From Enterococcus_E cecorum_C (GTDB lineage Bacteria > Bacillota > Bacilli > Lactobacillales > Enterococcaceae), in contig NZ_JBQKFH010000008.1 of assembly GCF_052119425.1 (NCBI RefSeq), positions 1-64,000 of the forward strand: 64,000 bases of DNA, in the 5' to 3' direction. The translations under genes were made by a program, and so were the position numbers. Positions 24,550-34,007 of this stretch are shown one piece after another; the first letter of the stretch is position 1, and each line of letters begins with the position of its first letter. Below the pieces are notes generated by a model. The model made no database searches, had not been told where the DNA came from, and saw only the letters and a list, made by a program, of their open reading frames with translations.

Positions 24550-25390
24550 ATTCCACCACAATCATTCGGTCATTACCAAATAAATCTTTGTGAATCGACA
24601 CTTGCTTTTTAGGAAAGGCTGCTTGAAAGATTTCCTTCACAGCAGGACCTTGCATAAAACCAATTTCTAAAAATATCTTACCATCCTTAGCTAACTTACT
24701 TTGTGCTTGTTGGGCGAGTTTTTGATAAATCGCAAGGCCATTATTTTCCGCAAATAAGGCCATTTTTGGTTCAAACTCGCGGACACTGACATCCATTAAT
24801 TCATATTCATCTTGGCTTATATAAGGTGGGTTGGAAATTAAAACATCAATCGGACCTGCTACTTCATCTAAGCAATCACTTAAAATAAACTCAAGTACCA
24901 CACCAATTTGTTGAGCATTTTCCTTCGCAACTTCTAATGCAGCCGAGGATAGATCCACCGCACTCACCTGCCAAGTGGGGCGTTTATCTTTTAAGCTAAT
25001 CGCAATCGCACCTGTTCCCGTCCCCACATCAACGACTTTTAAAGCTTGATTCGCTTGTTTTTGCGTTAACTTTAAACACTTTTCTACTAATTCTTCAGTT
25101 TCAGGACGCGGAATCAAGGTATCCGGAGTCACTTTGAAGCGATAATCCAAAAATGCTTCACTACCAATTAAATATTGTGGAGGATAGTGGTCTAATAGCT
25201 TAGCCAGATCCTCATCGATTTGCTTTTGATCTTCTGGAGTTATTGGCTCATGCATATGCAATAAATAGTCCGTTTTATTCCAGTGTTTGCGTTGTAAGAA
25301 GACATATTCAATCATATGACCTTCTAATTGATTTTGCTCTAAAAACGAAGAAGCCCTAGCCAGGACTTCTCGATAACTATTTTTACCCAT
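24548..25390 (-). CDS. prmC: Release factor glutamine methyltransferase PrmC
   Basis: SAM-dependent enzyme that methylates the Gln of the GGQ motif in RF1/RF2. 280 aa with SAM motif VVDVGTGTGAIAISL and active-site LISNPPYIS. Start overlaps the prfA stop by 8 nt, showing translational coupling with its substrate's gene. Confidence 0.96.
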   Translation of the reverse strand: MGKNSYREVLARASSFLEQNQLEGHMIEYVFLQRKHWNKTDYLLHMHEPITPEDQKQIDEDLAKLLDHYPPQYLIGSEAFLDYRFKVTPDTLIPRPETEELVEKCLKLTQKQANQALKVVDVGTGTGAIAISLKDKRPTWQVSAVDLSSAALEVAKENAQQIGVVLEFILSDCLDEVAGPIDVLISNPPYISQDEYELMDVSVREFEPKMALFAENNGLAIYQKLAQQAQSKLAKDGKIFLEIGFMQGPAVKEIFQAAFPKKQVSIHKDLFGNDRMIVVE

Positions 25391-26456
25391 TTTGCAACTC
25401 TTCTAATTTTGAAGTTTGATCATAAACGATTAATGCATCAATGACTTCATCTAGTTTGCCAGATAAAATTTGGTCTAATTTTTGAATCGTTAAACCAATG
25501 CGATGATCTGTGACACGATTTTGTGGGAAGTTATAAGTACGAATGCGTTCAGAACGATCTCCCGTACCAACGGCTGATTTACGATTTGCATCATATTCAC
25601 TACGAGCTTCTTGTTGCATTTGGTCATAGACACGTGCACGTAATACTTTCATCGCTTTTTCACGGTTTTTTAGCTGTGAACGTTCATCTTGCATGGCAAC
25701 CACGATTCCAGTTGGGATGTGAGTCAAACGTACCGCAGAGGCAGTCTTGTTGACGTGCTGACCACCGGCACCTGATGCATGATAAATGTCCGTACGAATA
25801 TCTTTGTCTTCAATTTCAACTTCGACTTCTTCAGCTTCTGGCATCACGACAACCGTTGCAGTAGAAGTGTGAATACGACCTTGAGATTCTGTAGATGGCA
25901 CGCGTTGGACACGGTGAGCGCCTGATTCGTATTTCAATTTAGAGAAGACATTATCACCAGTAATCATCATAATCACTTCTTTATATCCACCGATACCTGT
26001 GATATTCGCATCCATCACTTCGACTTTCCAACCTTGAGATTCAGCATAGCGTTGGTACATATTAAATAAGTCGCCGGCAAATAAAGCTGCTTCATCTCCA
26101 CCAGCAGCACCACGGATTTCCATAATAATGTTTTTATCATCGTTTGGATCTTTTGGTAATAATAAGATTTTGATTTTTGCTTCTAGTTCTTCTTTTTCTT
26201 TCTTCAAATCAGCTAATTCTTCTTTAGCTAATTCCGTCATTTCAGGATCTAAGTTTTCTGCTAGCATTTCTTCCGCATCACTTATTCCTTGCACGACTTG
26301 TTTATAACGGCGATAAGTTTCCACAGTTTCGCGCGTATTTGCTTCTTCTTTTGACAAAGCCATAAAACGCTTCGTATCCGCAATCACTTCAGGGTCACTT
26401 AATAATTCGCCTAATTCTTCATAACGGTCTTCAATTGCTTGTAATTGATCGTACAT
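25383..26456 (-). CDS. prfA: Peptide chain release factor 1
   Basis: 357-aa RF1 that reads UAA and UAG. The stop-codon reading motif PST (RVPSTESQGRIHT) and the hydrolysis motif GAGGQHVNKT are intact. AAAGGAG lies 6 nt before the ATG, inside the end of tdk. Confidence 0.97.
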   Translation of the reverse strand: MYDQLQAIEDRYEELGELLSDPEVIADTKRFMALSKEEANTRETVETYRRYKQVVQGISDAEEMLAENLDPEMTELAKEELADLKKEKEELEAKIKILLLPKDPNDDKNIIMEIRGAAGGDEAALFAGDLFNMYQRYAESQGWKVEVMDANITGIGGYKEVIMMITGDNVFSKLKYESGAHRVQRVPSTESQGRIHTSTATVVVMPEAEEVEVEIEDKDIRTDIYHASGAGGQHVNKTASAVRLTHIPTGIVVAMQDERSQLKNREKAMKVLRARVYDQMQQEARSEYDANRKSAVGTGDRSERIRTYNFPQNRVTDHRIGLTIQKLDQILSGKLDEVIDALIVYDQTSKLEELQNG

Positions 26457-27072
26457 TGTATTCTCCTTTATTCATTTTTATTTTTCGTCGTTCGTTTTTT
26501 TCATTCATTTCAGGATGGAAGTAATGATGGCGACAAACTGGATAATACGCTTCATTGCCTCCAATTTGTACTTGGTCCCCTTCATAGACTGGCTTTCCAT
26601 CAATATAGTGTAAATTCATCGTTGCTTTTTTATGACAGAACCAACAAATCGTCTTCATTTCTTCTATCTTATCGGCATAAAGCAATAAATACTGTGAACC
26701 TTCGAATAATTCATTGCGAAAATCATTTTTCAAACCAAAGGCCATCACAGGAATATTTAACTCATCGACCACGCGCGTAAAAGCTAATACATGATGTTTT
26801 TTCAAGAATTGCGCTTCATCAATCAATACACAATAAGGCTTTTGTTCTAAATTGGCAATCGTTTCATATACATCCGTCTCATCAAAAATTGGAATGGCTG
26901 TACGCTCTAAACCAATCCGACTAGCAACATTACCAACACCAGAACGCGTATCTAGACCACTAGTCATGAGTACGACTGGCTTATTTTGCTCTTCATAGTT
27001 ATGCGCGACTTTTAAAATTTCGATGGATTTTCCACTATTCATCGCACCATATTTAAAAAATAATTGGGCCAT
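26431..27072 (-). CDS. tdk: Thymidine kinase
   Basis: 213-aa salvage kinase (type II) converting thymidine to dTMP. P-loop YGAMNSGKS, Walker B-like LIDEAQFL and zinc ligands CWFCHKKA and CRHHYF. The ATG at 27072 has GAGGAG 8 nt upstream; the open frame extends further without a start signal and would run through the promoter. First gene of the operon; its last 26 nt overlap prfA. Confidence 0.95.
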   Translation of the reverse strand: MAQLFFKYGAMNSGKSIEILKVAHNYEEQNKPVVLMTSGLDTRSGVGNVASRIGLERTAIPIFDETDVYETIANLEQKPYCVLIDEAQFLKKHHVLAFTRVVDELNIPVMAFGLKNDFRNELFEGSQYLLLYADKIEEMKTICWFCHKKATMNLHYIDGKPVYEGDQVQIGGNEAYYPVCRHHYFHPEMNEKNERRKIKMNKGEYNVRSITSN

Positions 27073-27100
27073 TTTTTCACTCCTCAAACATTCCTTTAGT

Positions 27101-27130
27101 ATTATACTTGATACACTAGCTTTCGTGCAA
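27101..27130 (-). promoter_or_regulatory. Promoter of the tdk-prfA-prmC-tsaC operon
   Basis: Minus strand TTGCAC (27125-27130), 18-bp spacer, TATAAT (27101-27106), 28 bp before tdk. Confidence 0.75.
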
Positions 27131-27193
27131 GCCAATCTATTTAGGAATATTGAAAACTTCAAGCTTGCTTACAATTCTCTCAACCAAACGATA

Positions 27194-27249
27194 ACAAAAA
27201 AAGGATATCCTCACTAACAGTCCAATACCATTAGCTTTAAATATCCTTT
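27194..27249 (-). terminator. Terminator of lepB
   Basis: AAAGGATAT/ATATCCTTT stem (27200-27208 with 27241-27249), T-run on the minus strand. Confidence 0.7.
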
Positions 27250-27258
27250 CAAGCATAC

Positions 27259-27834
27259 TTAATCTTTAAACATTTTAATCCTATCAAATGGGAAATACCG
27301 TAATACAACTTCACCACGCATCAATTTTTTAGTAATAAAGCCAAACTCACGACTATCCAATGACACCAAGCGATTATCCCCCATCACGAAATATTTTCCC
27401 TCAGGTACCTTTATTGAAAAATCTTGCGTGAAATTGCTGACTGTAGCGGCAGTATTGCGATAATCCAATGAATAACTGTACTCTTCTTGCAAACGATTTT
27501 TGGCAAATTTCGCTTTAAAATCTTTAAGGTAAGGTTCATTATAAGCTTTGCCGTTAATCAATAATTGATCATTTTTATATTCAATCGTATCTCCCGGCAA
27601 CCCAATCAAACGCTTAACAGCTACTTTACTTTGATCATTGGGCTCGACTGTCGTAATGATATCAAATCGTTCTGGTTGAAATACTTTACTTACAATTAAC
27701 TTTTGACCATCTGCTAAAGTCGGATCCATCGAATGGCCTTTTACAGTTACAGGCTCAAAGACAAAGATTCGCACAAGTAAAATCAACAAAATAATTAAAA
27801 TAAGCGAACCCCATTCACGTAAAAATTTTAACAA
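27259..27834 (-). CDS. lepB: Signal peptidase I
   Basis: 191-aa membrane protease that removes Sec signal peptides outside the cell. One N-terminal anchor (LILIILLILLVRIFVF), catalytic serine in KGHSMDPTL and lysine in VAVKRLIGLPGD, and the domain E box MGDNRLVSLDSREFG. TTG start with GAGGTGG 7 nt before it. Divergent from lytS. Single-gene unit with its own terminator. Confidence 0.93.
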   Translation of the reverse strand: MLKFLREWGSLILIILLILLVRIFVFEPVTVKGHSMDPTLADGQKLIVSKVFQPERFDIITTVEPNDQSKVAVKRLIGLPGDTIEYKNDQLLINGKAYNEPYLKDFKAKFAKNRLQEEYSYSLDYRNTAATVSNFTQDFSIKVPEGKYFVMGDNRLVSLDSREFGFITKKLMRGEVVLRYFPFDRIKMFKD

Positions 27835-28006
27835 AAGCTATCCACCTCATTTTTATCTACATAACTATAAGTATTGTAGCGAAAATAAGGGAAAGAATAA
27901 AGGAAAAAGTCAGAAAATGGGAAAAATTTAAAAGAATGTTGTGTGGCTAGACAAATAAGGAAAAAACTTTTACCATAAATAATATGAAAAAAATGGAAGT
28001 GATTTT

Positions 28007-29764
28007 ATGTTTGAGTTGTTAATCTTAATGATGGAACGTGTGGGTTTAATCATTTTAATGGCTTTTTTACTAGTAAATATTCCTTACTTTAAACAAGTTC
28101 TCTTGAATCGTCAAAAATTGCAAGCCAAAATTATTTTAACGATTATTTTTGGGATATTCGTTATCATTGCCAATCTAACCGGGATAGAAATCACCAAAAA
28201 TACAATTCTACCGGCTAACTTTTTGCCAACAATTTCGACCCAAGCAGCCATCGCCAATACTAGAACTTTAGTCATTACGGTATCTGGTCTAGTAGGTGGT
28301 CCAGTTGTTGGGACTGCAGTTGGGTTCATTGCAGGGATCCATCGACTATGGCAAGGGACAATGAATGATTTTTTCTATGTGCCTTCCTCGATACTGATTG
28401 GGTTTATCGCAGGCTGGCTCGGACAACGTAAAATGCATCGCCACGCCTTTATTTCGACGATGGAGGCGACCTTGATTGCTGCTTTAATGGAATGTGTCCA
28501 AATGGGATTTATCTTATTTTTTAGTCCTAGCTTTACAAGTGGCTTAAATTTGATTCGTTTTATTGGTTTTCCGATGATTTTACTCAATAGCGTGGGGACC
28601 TTTATCTTCATGTCGATTTTAACCATTACCTTCAATCAAGAAGAGCAAGCCAAGGCCGTCCAAACCCATGAAGTACTCGATCTTGCTGCCCAAACTTTAC
28701 CATATTTTCGTGAAGGACTACATAAGGATTCAGCGCGCAAAGTTGCTAGTATTATCCAGCATTATACGAAGGTTAGTGCCATTAGTATTACCGATACCCA
28801 TCAAATATTGGCTCATGTCGGCAAAGGGGATGACCACCATATTCCCGAACTAGAAGTCATTACCGAGCTATCTAAACGAGTCTTAAAAACCGGCGAAATG
28901 ACGATTGCTAGAAGTAAGGCTGAAGTTGGGTGCTCGCATCCTGATTGTCCCTTACAAGCGGCCATAGTCATTCCTTTATTTTCAAAAAATCAAATTGTTG
29001 GCACGCTGAAAATGTATTTTGATAATCCTGATGACTTGACCCATGTGGAAGAGCAATTAGCAGAAGGACTAGCCTTGATTTTCTCCAGTCAAATCGAACT
29101 GGGGGAAGCAGAAGTGCAGTCGAAACTCTTAAAAGAAGCCGAAATCAAATCCTTACAAGCTCAAGTCAATCCTCACTTTTTCTTTAATGCCATCAATACC
29201 ATTTCTGCCTTGATGCGTATCGATAGCACCAAAGCCCGCGAACTATTGCTACAACTCAGCAAGTATTTTCGTGGTAATTTACAAGGGGCCATTGCGACAA
29301 CGATTCAAGTCCAACAAGAATTAGATCAAGTCAAAGCGTATCTGGCCTTAGAGCAAGCACGATTCCCTGAGCGCTATCATATTGTCTTTGATGTCGAAGA
29401 AGATTGTTTAGAATGTTTCATCCCACCTTATGCCATTCAAGTGTTAGTCGAAAATACGATTAAACATGGCTTTAAAAACCGCAAAGAAAATAATCAAGTC
29501 TATGTCCAAATCCAAAAAGATGACCAAGCCTTGCACATTGATGTCTTTGATAATGGCGAAGGAATTCCAGAAAAACGTCTCGCCTTATTAGGCAAACAAA
29601 CGGTAGAATCAGAAAAAGGAACGGGTACTGCACTGGAAAATCTCGCCCGACGTATCCAAACCCTTTATGATAATCAGGGAAATTTCTTCATTGAAAATAA
29701 TCCTGAAGGTGGTAGCCATGTCGCACTGACCATCCCTCAGCTCAATCAATCATTGAAAGGATAG
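28007..29764 (+). CDS. lytS: Sensor histidine kinase LytS
   Basis: 585 aa: 5-6 membrane helices of the 5TM-LYT type (residues 1-205), a GAF domain (about 225-360, with conserved GCSHPDCPL), and a LytS-type kinase core with the phosphorylated His in QVNPHFFFNAINT and ATP-lid VLVENTIKHGF and DNGEGIP. It senses membrane potential or cell-wall/carbon state and phosphorylates LytR. Six nt separate it from lytR. Its likely target, lrgAB, follows. Confidence 0.95.
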   Translation: MFELLILMMERVGLIILMAFLLVNIPYFKQVLLNRQKLQAKIILTIIFGIFVIIANLTGIEITKNTILPANFLPTISTQAAIANTRTLVITVSGLVGGPVVGTAVGFIAGIHRLWQGTMNDFFYVPSSILIGFIAGWLGQRKMHRHAFISTMEATLIAALMECVQMGFILFFSPSFTSGLNLIRFIGFPMILLNSVGTFIFMSILTITFNQEEQAKAVQTHEVLDLAAQTLPYFREGLHKDSARKVASIIQHYTKVSAISITDTHQILAHVGKGDDHHIPELEVITELSKRVLKTGEMTIARSKAEVGCSHPDCPLQAAIVIPLFSKNQIVGTLKMYFDNPDDLTHVEEQLAEGLALIFSSQIELGEAEVQSKLLKEAEIKSLQAQVNPHFFFNAINTISALMRIDSTKARELLLQLSKYFRGNLQGAIATTIQVQQELDQVKAYLALEQARFPERYHIVFDVEEDCLECFIPPYAIQVLVENTIKHGFKNRKENNQVYVQIQKDDQALHIDVFDNGEGIPEKRLALLGKQTVESEKGTGTALENLARRIQTLYDNQGNFFIENNPEGGSHVALTIPQLNQSLKG

Positions 29765-29769
29765 ATTTT

Positions 29770-30504
29770 ATGCACGTATTAATCGTTGATGATGAACCAT
29801 TTGCTAGAGAAGAACTTGCTTATCTTGTTAAGCAACACCCACAAGTGACCTCCATCGCACAGGCAGATAGTGTCGAGCAAGCCATCGCCCAACTAATCGA
29901 CCAAAAAACGGACTTGCTCTTTTTAGATATTCATTTAACCGGAGAAAGTGGCTTTGACTTAGCGGAAAAATTGATCAAAGTCCAAAATCCACCCTACCTT
30001 GTCTTTGCCACCGCTTATGATCAATATGCGCTCAAAGCTTTTCAAGTTAATGCCAAAGACTATATCTTAAAACCTTTTGATGCCGAGCAAATCCAGCAGG
30101 TCATCCATAAAGCCAGTCAAGCAAATCCAGCATCTCAATCTACAAGTCAACCAGTCTTGGCAAATGAAAAAGAAGATTTTGATGCCATTGCGATTCAAGG
30201 AGAAGACCGGATTTACATGGTAGCGCCGAAAGATATTTACTGCGTCTTGGTGGAAGAAAAAACCTTAAGTATCAATACCAAAGACCAAACGTATCAAATG
30301 CCCGGTAGCCTGAATCAAATGGAACAAAAACTACCAAAAAGCATATTTATTAAAACCCATCGCAGCTATTTAATTAATCGTAAAAAAGTCCAAGAAATCC
30401 AACCTTGGTTCAACCACACCTTGCAAGTCATCTTGACTAATGGCCAAAAAGTACCCGTTAGTCGCTCATATCTGAAAGAATTTAAAGAAATATTTGGCAT
30501 TTAA
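29770..30504 (+). CDS. lytR: Response regulator LytR (LytTR family)
   Basis: 244 aa: receiver domain with phospho-acceptor Asp in LLFLDIHLTG and Lys in YILKPF, a Gln/Ser linker, and a LytTR DNA-binding domain (IFIKTHRSYLINRKKV). Partner of LytS; expected to activate lrgAB directly downstream. Confidence 0.95.
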   Translation: MHVLIVDDEPFAREELAYLVKQHPQVTSIAQADSVEQAIAQLIDQKTDLLFLDIHLTGESGFDLAEKLIKVQNPPYLVFATAYDQYALKAFQVNAKDYILKPFDAEQIQQVIHKASQANPASQSTSQPVLANEKEDFDAIAIQGEDRIYMVAPKDIYCVLVEEKTLSINTKDQTYQMPGSLNQMEQKLPKSIFIKTHRSYLINRKKVQEIQPWFNHTLQVILTNGQKVPVSRSYLKEFKEIFGI

Positions 30505-30518
30505 AGCATTGTCTTTTA

Positions 30519-30560
30519 GGCATCTCAAGTGTAATTGGGCATTTGAGGTGTCTTATTTTG
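30519..30560 (+). terminator. Terminator of lytSR
   Basis: CATCTCAA (30521-30528) pairs with TTGAGGTG (30543-30550, one G-U), followed by TCTTATTTT. Confidence 0.55.
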
Positions 30561-30597
30561 CATTTCGCGCCAAATTTGATTCATTTAATGGTAAAAA

Positions 30598-30627
30598 CGC
30601 TTTATTTATTTTAGAAAGCGCTATACT
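30598..30627 (+). promoter_or_regulatory. lrgA promoter with inverted repeat
   Basis: -10 TATACT at 30622-30627; the -35 position is replaced by a dyad CGCTTT/AAAGCG (30598-30603 with 30615-30620), a plausible LytR activator site. Confidence 0.5.
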
Positions 30628-30660
30628 TTAATCAAGAAAACGTTAAGGAAGTGCTTAAAC

Positions 30661-31095
30661 ATGAAAAAATCTGAATACTCATTTTGTCAACAAGCGGTCA
30701 TTTTTGCTATCATTATTTTAATTTCGAAATTTGTGGCCAATCTACTTCCTATCCCCGTTCCTTCATCGGTGGTGGGCATGATTTTATTATTTATCGCCTT
30801 ATGTACCGGTGTGGTCAAACTCGAACAAGTAGAAGGTTTAAGTAATAGTTTATCTAAAGTCATTACCTTTTTATTCGTCCCATCTGGCATCTCACTTGTG
30901 AATTCCTTAGATTTAATGGCAAGCTATGGATTACAAATTGTATTCGTGATTCTCGTAGCTACCTTAGCTTTATTATTCGTTACTGGTTGGTCTGGTGCAT
31001 TACTCTTAAAATTACGCCAAGCCAAAAAATTCCAACTATCCGACCTTATCCCATTCAAACAAACCCAAGCTAACAAAGGAGATGTTAGATTATGA
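30661..31095 (+). CDS. lrgA: Holin-like protein LrgA
   Basis: 144-aa CidA/LrgA family membrane protein with four helices and the PIPVPSSVVGMILLF signature near residue 35. With LrgB it counters autolysis and is linked to pyruvate uptake in other Firmicutes. Overlaps lrgB by 4 nt. Confidence 0.94.
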   Translation: MKKSEYSFCQQAVIFAIIILISKFVANLLPIPVPSSVVGMILLFIALCTGVVKLEQVEGLSNSLSKVITFLFVPSGISLVNSLDLMASYGLQIVFVILVATLALLFVTGWSGALLLKLRQAKKFQLSDLIPFKQTQANKGDVRL

Positions 31096-31775
31096 ACGCT
31101 TATATCGGAATCATTATTTCATTAGTTGTATTTGAAATTGGGGTCTTTTTATTCAAGAAAAGTAAAAACTTCTTCTTATTTACGCCTTTATTTGTCGCAA
31201 TGGTTTTGGGTGTGATTGTCTTAAAAGTAACAGGTATTAGTTATGAACAATACAACGAAGGCGGCAAATACATTAGCTTTTTCCTAGAACCAGCCACCGT
31301 TGCTTTTGCGATTCCTTTATATAAAAAACGCGATGTCTTAAAAAAATATTGGTTTGAAATCGTCTTAGCCTTAACGATTGGTTCGATTGGTTCCTTATTC
31401 AGTGTAATTGTAGTAGGCAAACTCATCCATATGCATCCAGCTATCATTGCCTCTATTTTGCCACAAGCCGCAACAACAGCCATCGCGGTACCTATTAGTG
31501 AATCTATTGGCGGTGTGGCTTCCATTACAGCCTTTACGGTTATCTTTAATGGTGTGTTGACCTATGCTTTAGGTAAAATGGCGCTACGATATTTTAGAAT
31601 CAAAGACGAAATCGCTCAAGGTCTATCATTAGGCGCAGCTGGTCATGCACTCGGAGTGGCTGTAAGTATGGAATTAGGCGAAACCGAAACGGCCATGGCA
31701 AGTATCGCCGTAGTTATCGTTGGCTTAGTTACGGTGGTTGTCGTACCTATCTTTGCCCCTTTTATCGGAATTTAA
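31092..31775 (+). CDS. lrgB: Antiholin/pyruvate-uptake protein LrgB
   Basis: 227-aa CidB/LrgB family membrane protein with about six helices; family signatures FLEPATVAFAIPLYK and LPQAATTAIAVPISESIGG are present. Works with LrgA. ATG overlaps the lrgA stop, good GGAG site inside lrgA. Confidence 0.94.
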   Translation: MNAYIGIIISLVVFEIGVFLFKKSKNFFLFTPLFVAMVLGVIVLKVTGISYEQYNEGGKYISFFLEPATVAFAIPLYKKRDVLKKYWFEIVLALTIGSIGSLFSVIVVGKLIHMHPAIIASILPQAATTAIAVPISESIGGVASITAFTVIFNGVLTYALGKMALRYFRIKDEIAQGLSLGAAGHALGVAVSMELGETETAMASIAVVIVGLVTVVVVPIFAPFIGI

Positions 31776-31791
31776 TGAGGTATTCCCTCTC

Positions 31792-31843
31792 CTTTGTCTT
31801 ATTTGATTTGTTGATGTACAAGTCAGTAAGGCAAAGTTTTTTT
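31792..31843 (+). terminator. Terminator of lrgAB
   Basis: CTTTGTCTTA/TAAGGCAAAG stem (31792-31801 with 31827-31836, one G-U) followed by seven T. Confidence 0.75.
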
Positions 31844-31900
31844 ATTTTTTATAAAATCTTGCTTACTCCTTCATGCGCATTATCTTTTTGGGACATTCTA

Positions 31901-31909
31901 TGGTATGAT
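31901..31909 (+). promoter_or_regulatory. Promoter of murT-gatD
   Basis: Extended -10 TG-g-TATGAT, 34 bp before murT; a TTATCT 18 bp upstream may act as -35. Confidence 0.5.
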
Positions 31910-31942
31910 AGTTCTGTTAATTGAACAATTGGAGGAAGATTT

Positions 31943-33295
31943 ATGAGTATCAAGAGTCTTTTGGCCACAGCTGTCGGTAAAAGCTCTTTATGGTTTTTAA
32001 AGACATTTATGAAAGGTGGTTCAAGCTTACCAGGAAAGTTAGCCTTAAAGATTGACCCACAAATATTAGATCACTTAGCTAAAGATTATCAAGTCGTTGT
32101 CGTTACTGGTACCAATGGCAAAACGTTAACAACGGCTTTAACTGTAAATATATTAAAACAAGAATTTGACCATGTTCTAACCAATCCAACAGGCGCAAAT
32201 ATGGTCCAAGGAATCGTCTCTACTTTTTTATCTGCTAAAGTGAAAAAAGGTGAGAAAAAATTTGCCGTTCTAGAAATTGACGAAGCTTCTTTAAGTAAAG
32301 TTACTGAATATATTAAGCCTGAACTCTTTGTCTTTACGAATATTTTTCGAGATCAAATGGACCGTTACGGCGAAATCTATACTACTTATCGTTTAATTGT
32401 CGAAGGTGCCGCAAAATCTCCACAAGCGACCATTTTAGCCAATGGAGATTCGCCTATCTTTAACTCGATTGACACGGTAAATCCTAGAATCTATTATGGG
32501 TTTAATCATCAAGCAGATCAGGAACAGATGGCCCATTACAATACGGATGGCGTGCTTTGTCCACATTGTCATCATATTTTGCACTACAAGCTGAATACCT
32601 ATGCCAATCTTGGAAAATATTACTGTCCAAACTGTGATTTCAAACGTCCAGCATTAACCTATCAATTAACCGATTTGAAAGAAATGAGTAATACGCATGC
32701 CAAATTTGTGATTGACGGGGAAGAATACGGCATTGAAGTGGGGGGAATGTATAATATTTATAATGCTTTAGCGGCTTGTTCGGTGGCTGAATATTATCAT
32801 GTCAGTCCTGAAAAAATCCGCAAAGGCCTAGCTTACGATGAAAAAGTCTTTGGTCGTCAAGAAGTCATCCAAATTAAAGATAAAAAATGCACCCTAGTAT
32901 TAGTAAAAAATCCAGTAGGAATAAACCAAGTCATTGATATGATTGGCCTTGCTCCTCGTCCTTTCTCTTTAGTTTGTCTATTAAATGCGAACTATGCCGA
33001 TGGGATTGACGTCAGCTGGATTTGGGATGGCAATCATGAAGCCTTTGCCGACATGGCGATTCCTCAAGTGATTGCTGGTGGCGAACGACATAAAGATATG
33101 GCCCTACGCTTAAAGGTTGCCGGAATTGAAGAAGATAAATTGACTGAAGTCCGCGAACTAGATGAAGTTATTGAACAAATTGCAACTTTACCAACAGAAA
33201 ATGTCTATATCTTAGCAACTTATACCGCTGTGTTACAATTACGCAAAAAATTAGCTGAAAAAGGCTACATTAAAGGAGGGATGGATCGTGGCTAA
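31943..33295 (+). CDS. murT: Lipid II isoglutaminyl synthase, MurT subunit
   Basis: 450-aa Mur-ligase-like ATPase that, with GatD, amidates D-glutamate of lipid II to D-isoglutamine, needed for efficient cross-linking. P-loop VTGTNGKTLTT, and the family's four-cysteine zinc ribbon CPHCHHI to CPNCDF near residue 205-228. The C-terminal DUF1727 region is complete. GGAGG before the ATG. Overlaps gatD by 8 nt. Confidence 0.96.
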   Translation: MSIKSLLATAVGKSSLWFLKTFMKGGSSLPGKLALKIDPQILDHLAKDYQVVVVTGTNGKTLTTALTVNILKQEFDHVLTNPTGANMVQGIVSTFLSAKVKKGEKKFAVLEIDEASLSKVTEYIKPELFVFTNIFRDQMDRYGEIYTTYRLIVEGAAKSPQATILANGDSPIFNSIDTVNPRIYYGFNHQADQEQMAHYNTDGVLCPHCHHILHYKLNTYANLGKYYCPNCDFKRPALTYQLTDLKEMSNTHAKFVIDGEEYGIEVGGMYNIYNALAACSVAEYYHVSPEKIRKGLAYDEKVFGRQEVIQIKDKKCTLVLVKNPVGINQVIDMIGLAPRPFSLVCLLNANYADGIDVSWIWDGNHEAFADMAIPQVIAGGERHKDMALRLKVAGIEEDKLTEVRELDEVIEQIATLPTENVYILATYTAVLQLRKKLAEKGYIKGGMDRG

Positions 33296-33962
33296 TTATG
33301 AATTACACCTTTGCCATTTATACGGAAACCTCCTCAATACGTATGGCGATAACGGAAATTTATTAATGCTTCAATATGTCGCCAAAAAAATGGGCATTAC
33401 CTTAACAACAGAAATTGTCAGTATCCATCAAGAATTTAAGGCGGATGATTTTGATTTAATTTTCTTTGGGGGTGGGCAAGATTTTGAGCAAGTCATCGTG
33501 GCTGAAGACTTACCTACAAAAAAGGAAGAACTCACTCGCTATATTGAAAATGATGGGGTCATGTTAGCCATTTGTGGTGGGTATCAATTACTTGGACATT
33601 ACTATATCGGTGCTCATGGCGAACAAATTAAAGGTATTGGTGCACTCGATCACTATACATTAAGCCAGGAAAATAATCGTTTCATTGGCGATACCGAGAT
33701 TTATAATGAGGAATTTGATGAAACTTATTATGGCTTTGAAAATCACAATGGGATGACCTTCTTAGGAAAAGGCGAAAAACCTCTGGGCAAAGTCATCCAA
33801 GGAAAAGGCAATAATGGGCAAGACCAAACAGAAGGTGTGATTTACAAAAACGTCTTTGGGAGCTACTTCCACGGTCCTATCCTAGCTAGAAATGAAATCC
33901 TAGCCAAACGCTTAATTTTAACCGCACTAAAGAAAAAATATCCGAATGAACAATTTGACTAA
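33288..33962 (+). CDS. gatD: Lipid II isoglutaminyl synthase, GatD glutaminase subunit
   Basis: 224-aa CobQ-type glutamine amidotransferase. Catalytic Cys in AICGGYQLLG near residue 94 and His in YFHGPIL near 189; supplies ammonia to MurT. Confidence 0.95.
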   Translation: MANYELHLCHLYGNLLNTYGDNGNLLMLQYVAKKMGITLTTEIVSIHQEFKADDFDLIFFGGGQDFEQVIVAEDLPTKKEELTRYIENDGVMLAICGGYQLLGHYYIGAHGEQIKGIGALDHYTLSQENNRFIGDTEIYNEEFDETYYGFENHNGMTFLGKGEKPLGKVIQGKGNNGQDQTEGVIYKNVFGSYFHGPILARNEILAKRLILTALKKKYPNEQFD

Positions 33963-33963
33963 C

Positions 33964-34007
33964 AAAAAACTCGTACGCCCAGTCAGACTGGTTGTACGAG
34001 TTTTTTT
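33964..34007. terminator. Bidirectional terminator between gatD and the HAD gene
   Basis: AAAACTCGTAC/GTACGAGTTTT stem with runs of A and T at both feet; serves convergent genes. Confidence 0.85.

Noticed and set aside
26431..27162. Thymidine kinase starting at 27162
   Set aside because: The extra 30 codons include the operon promoter (27101-27130); the true start follows GAGGAG at 27072.
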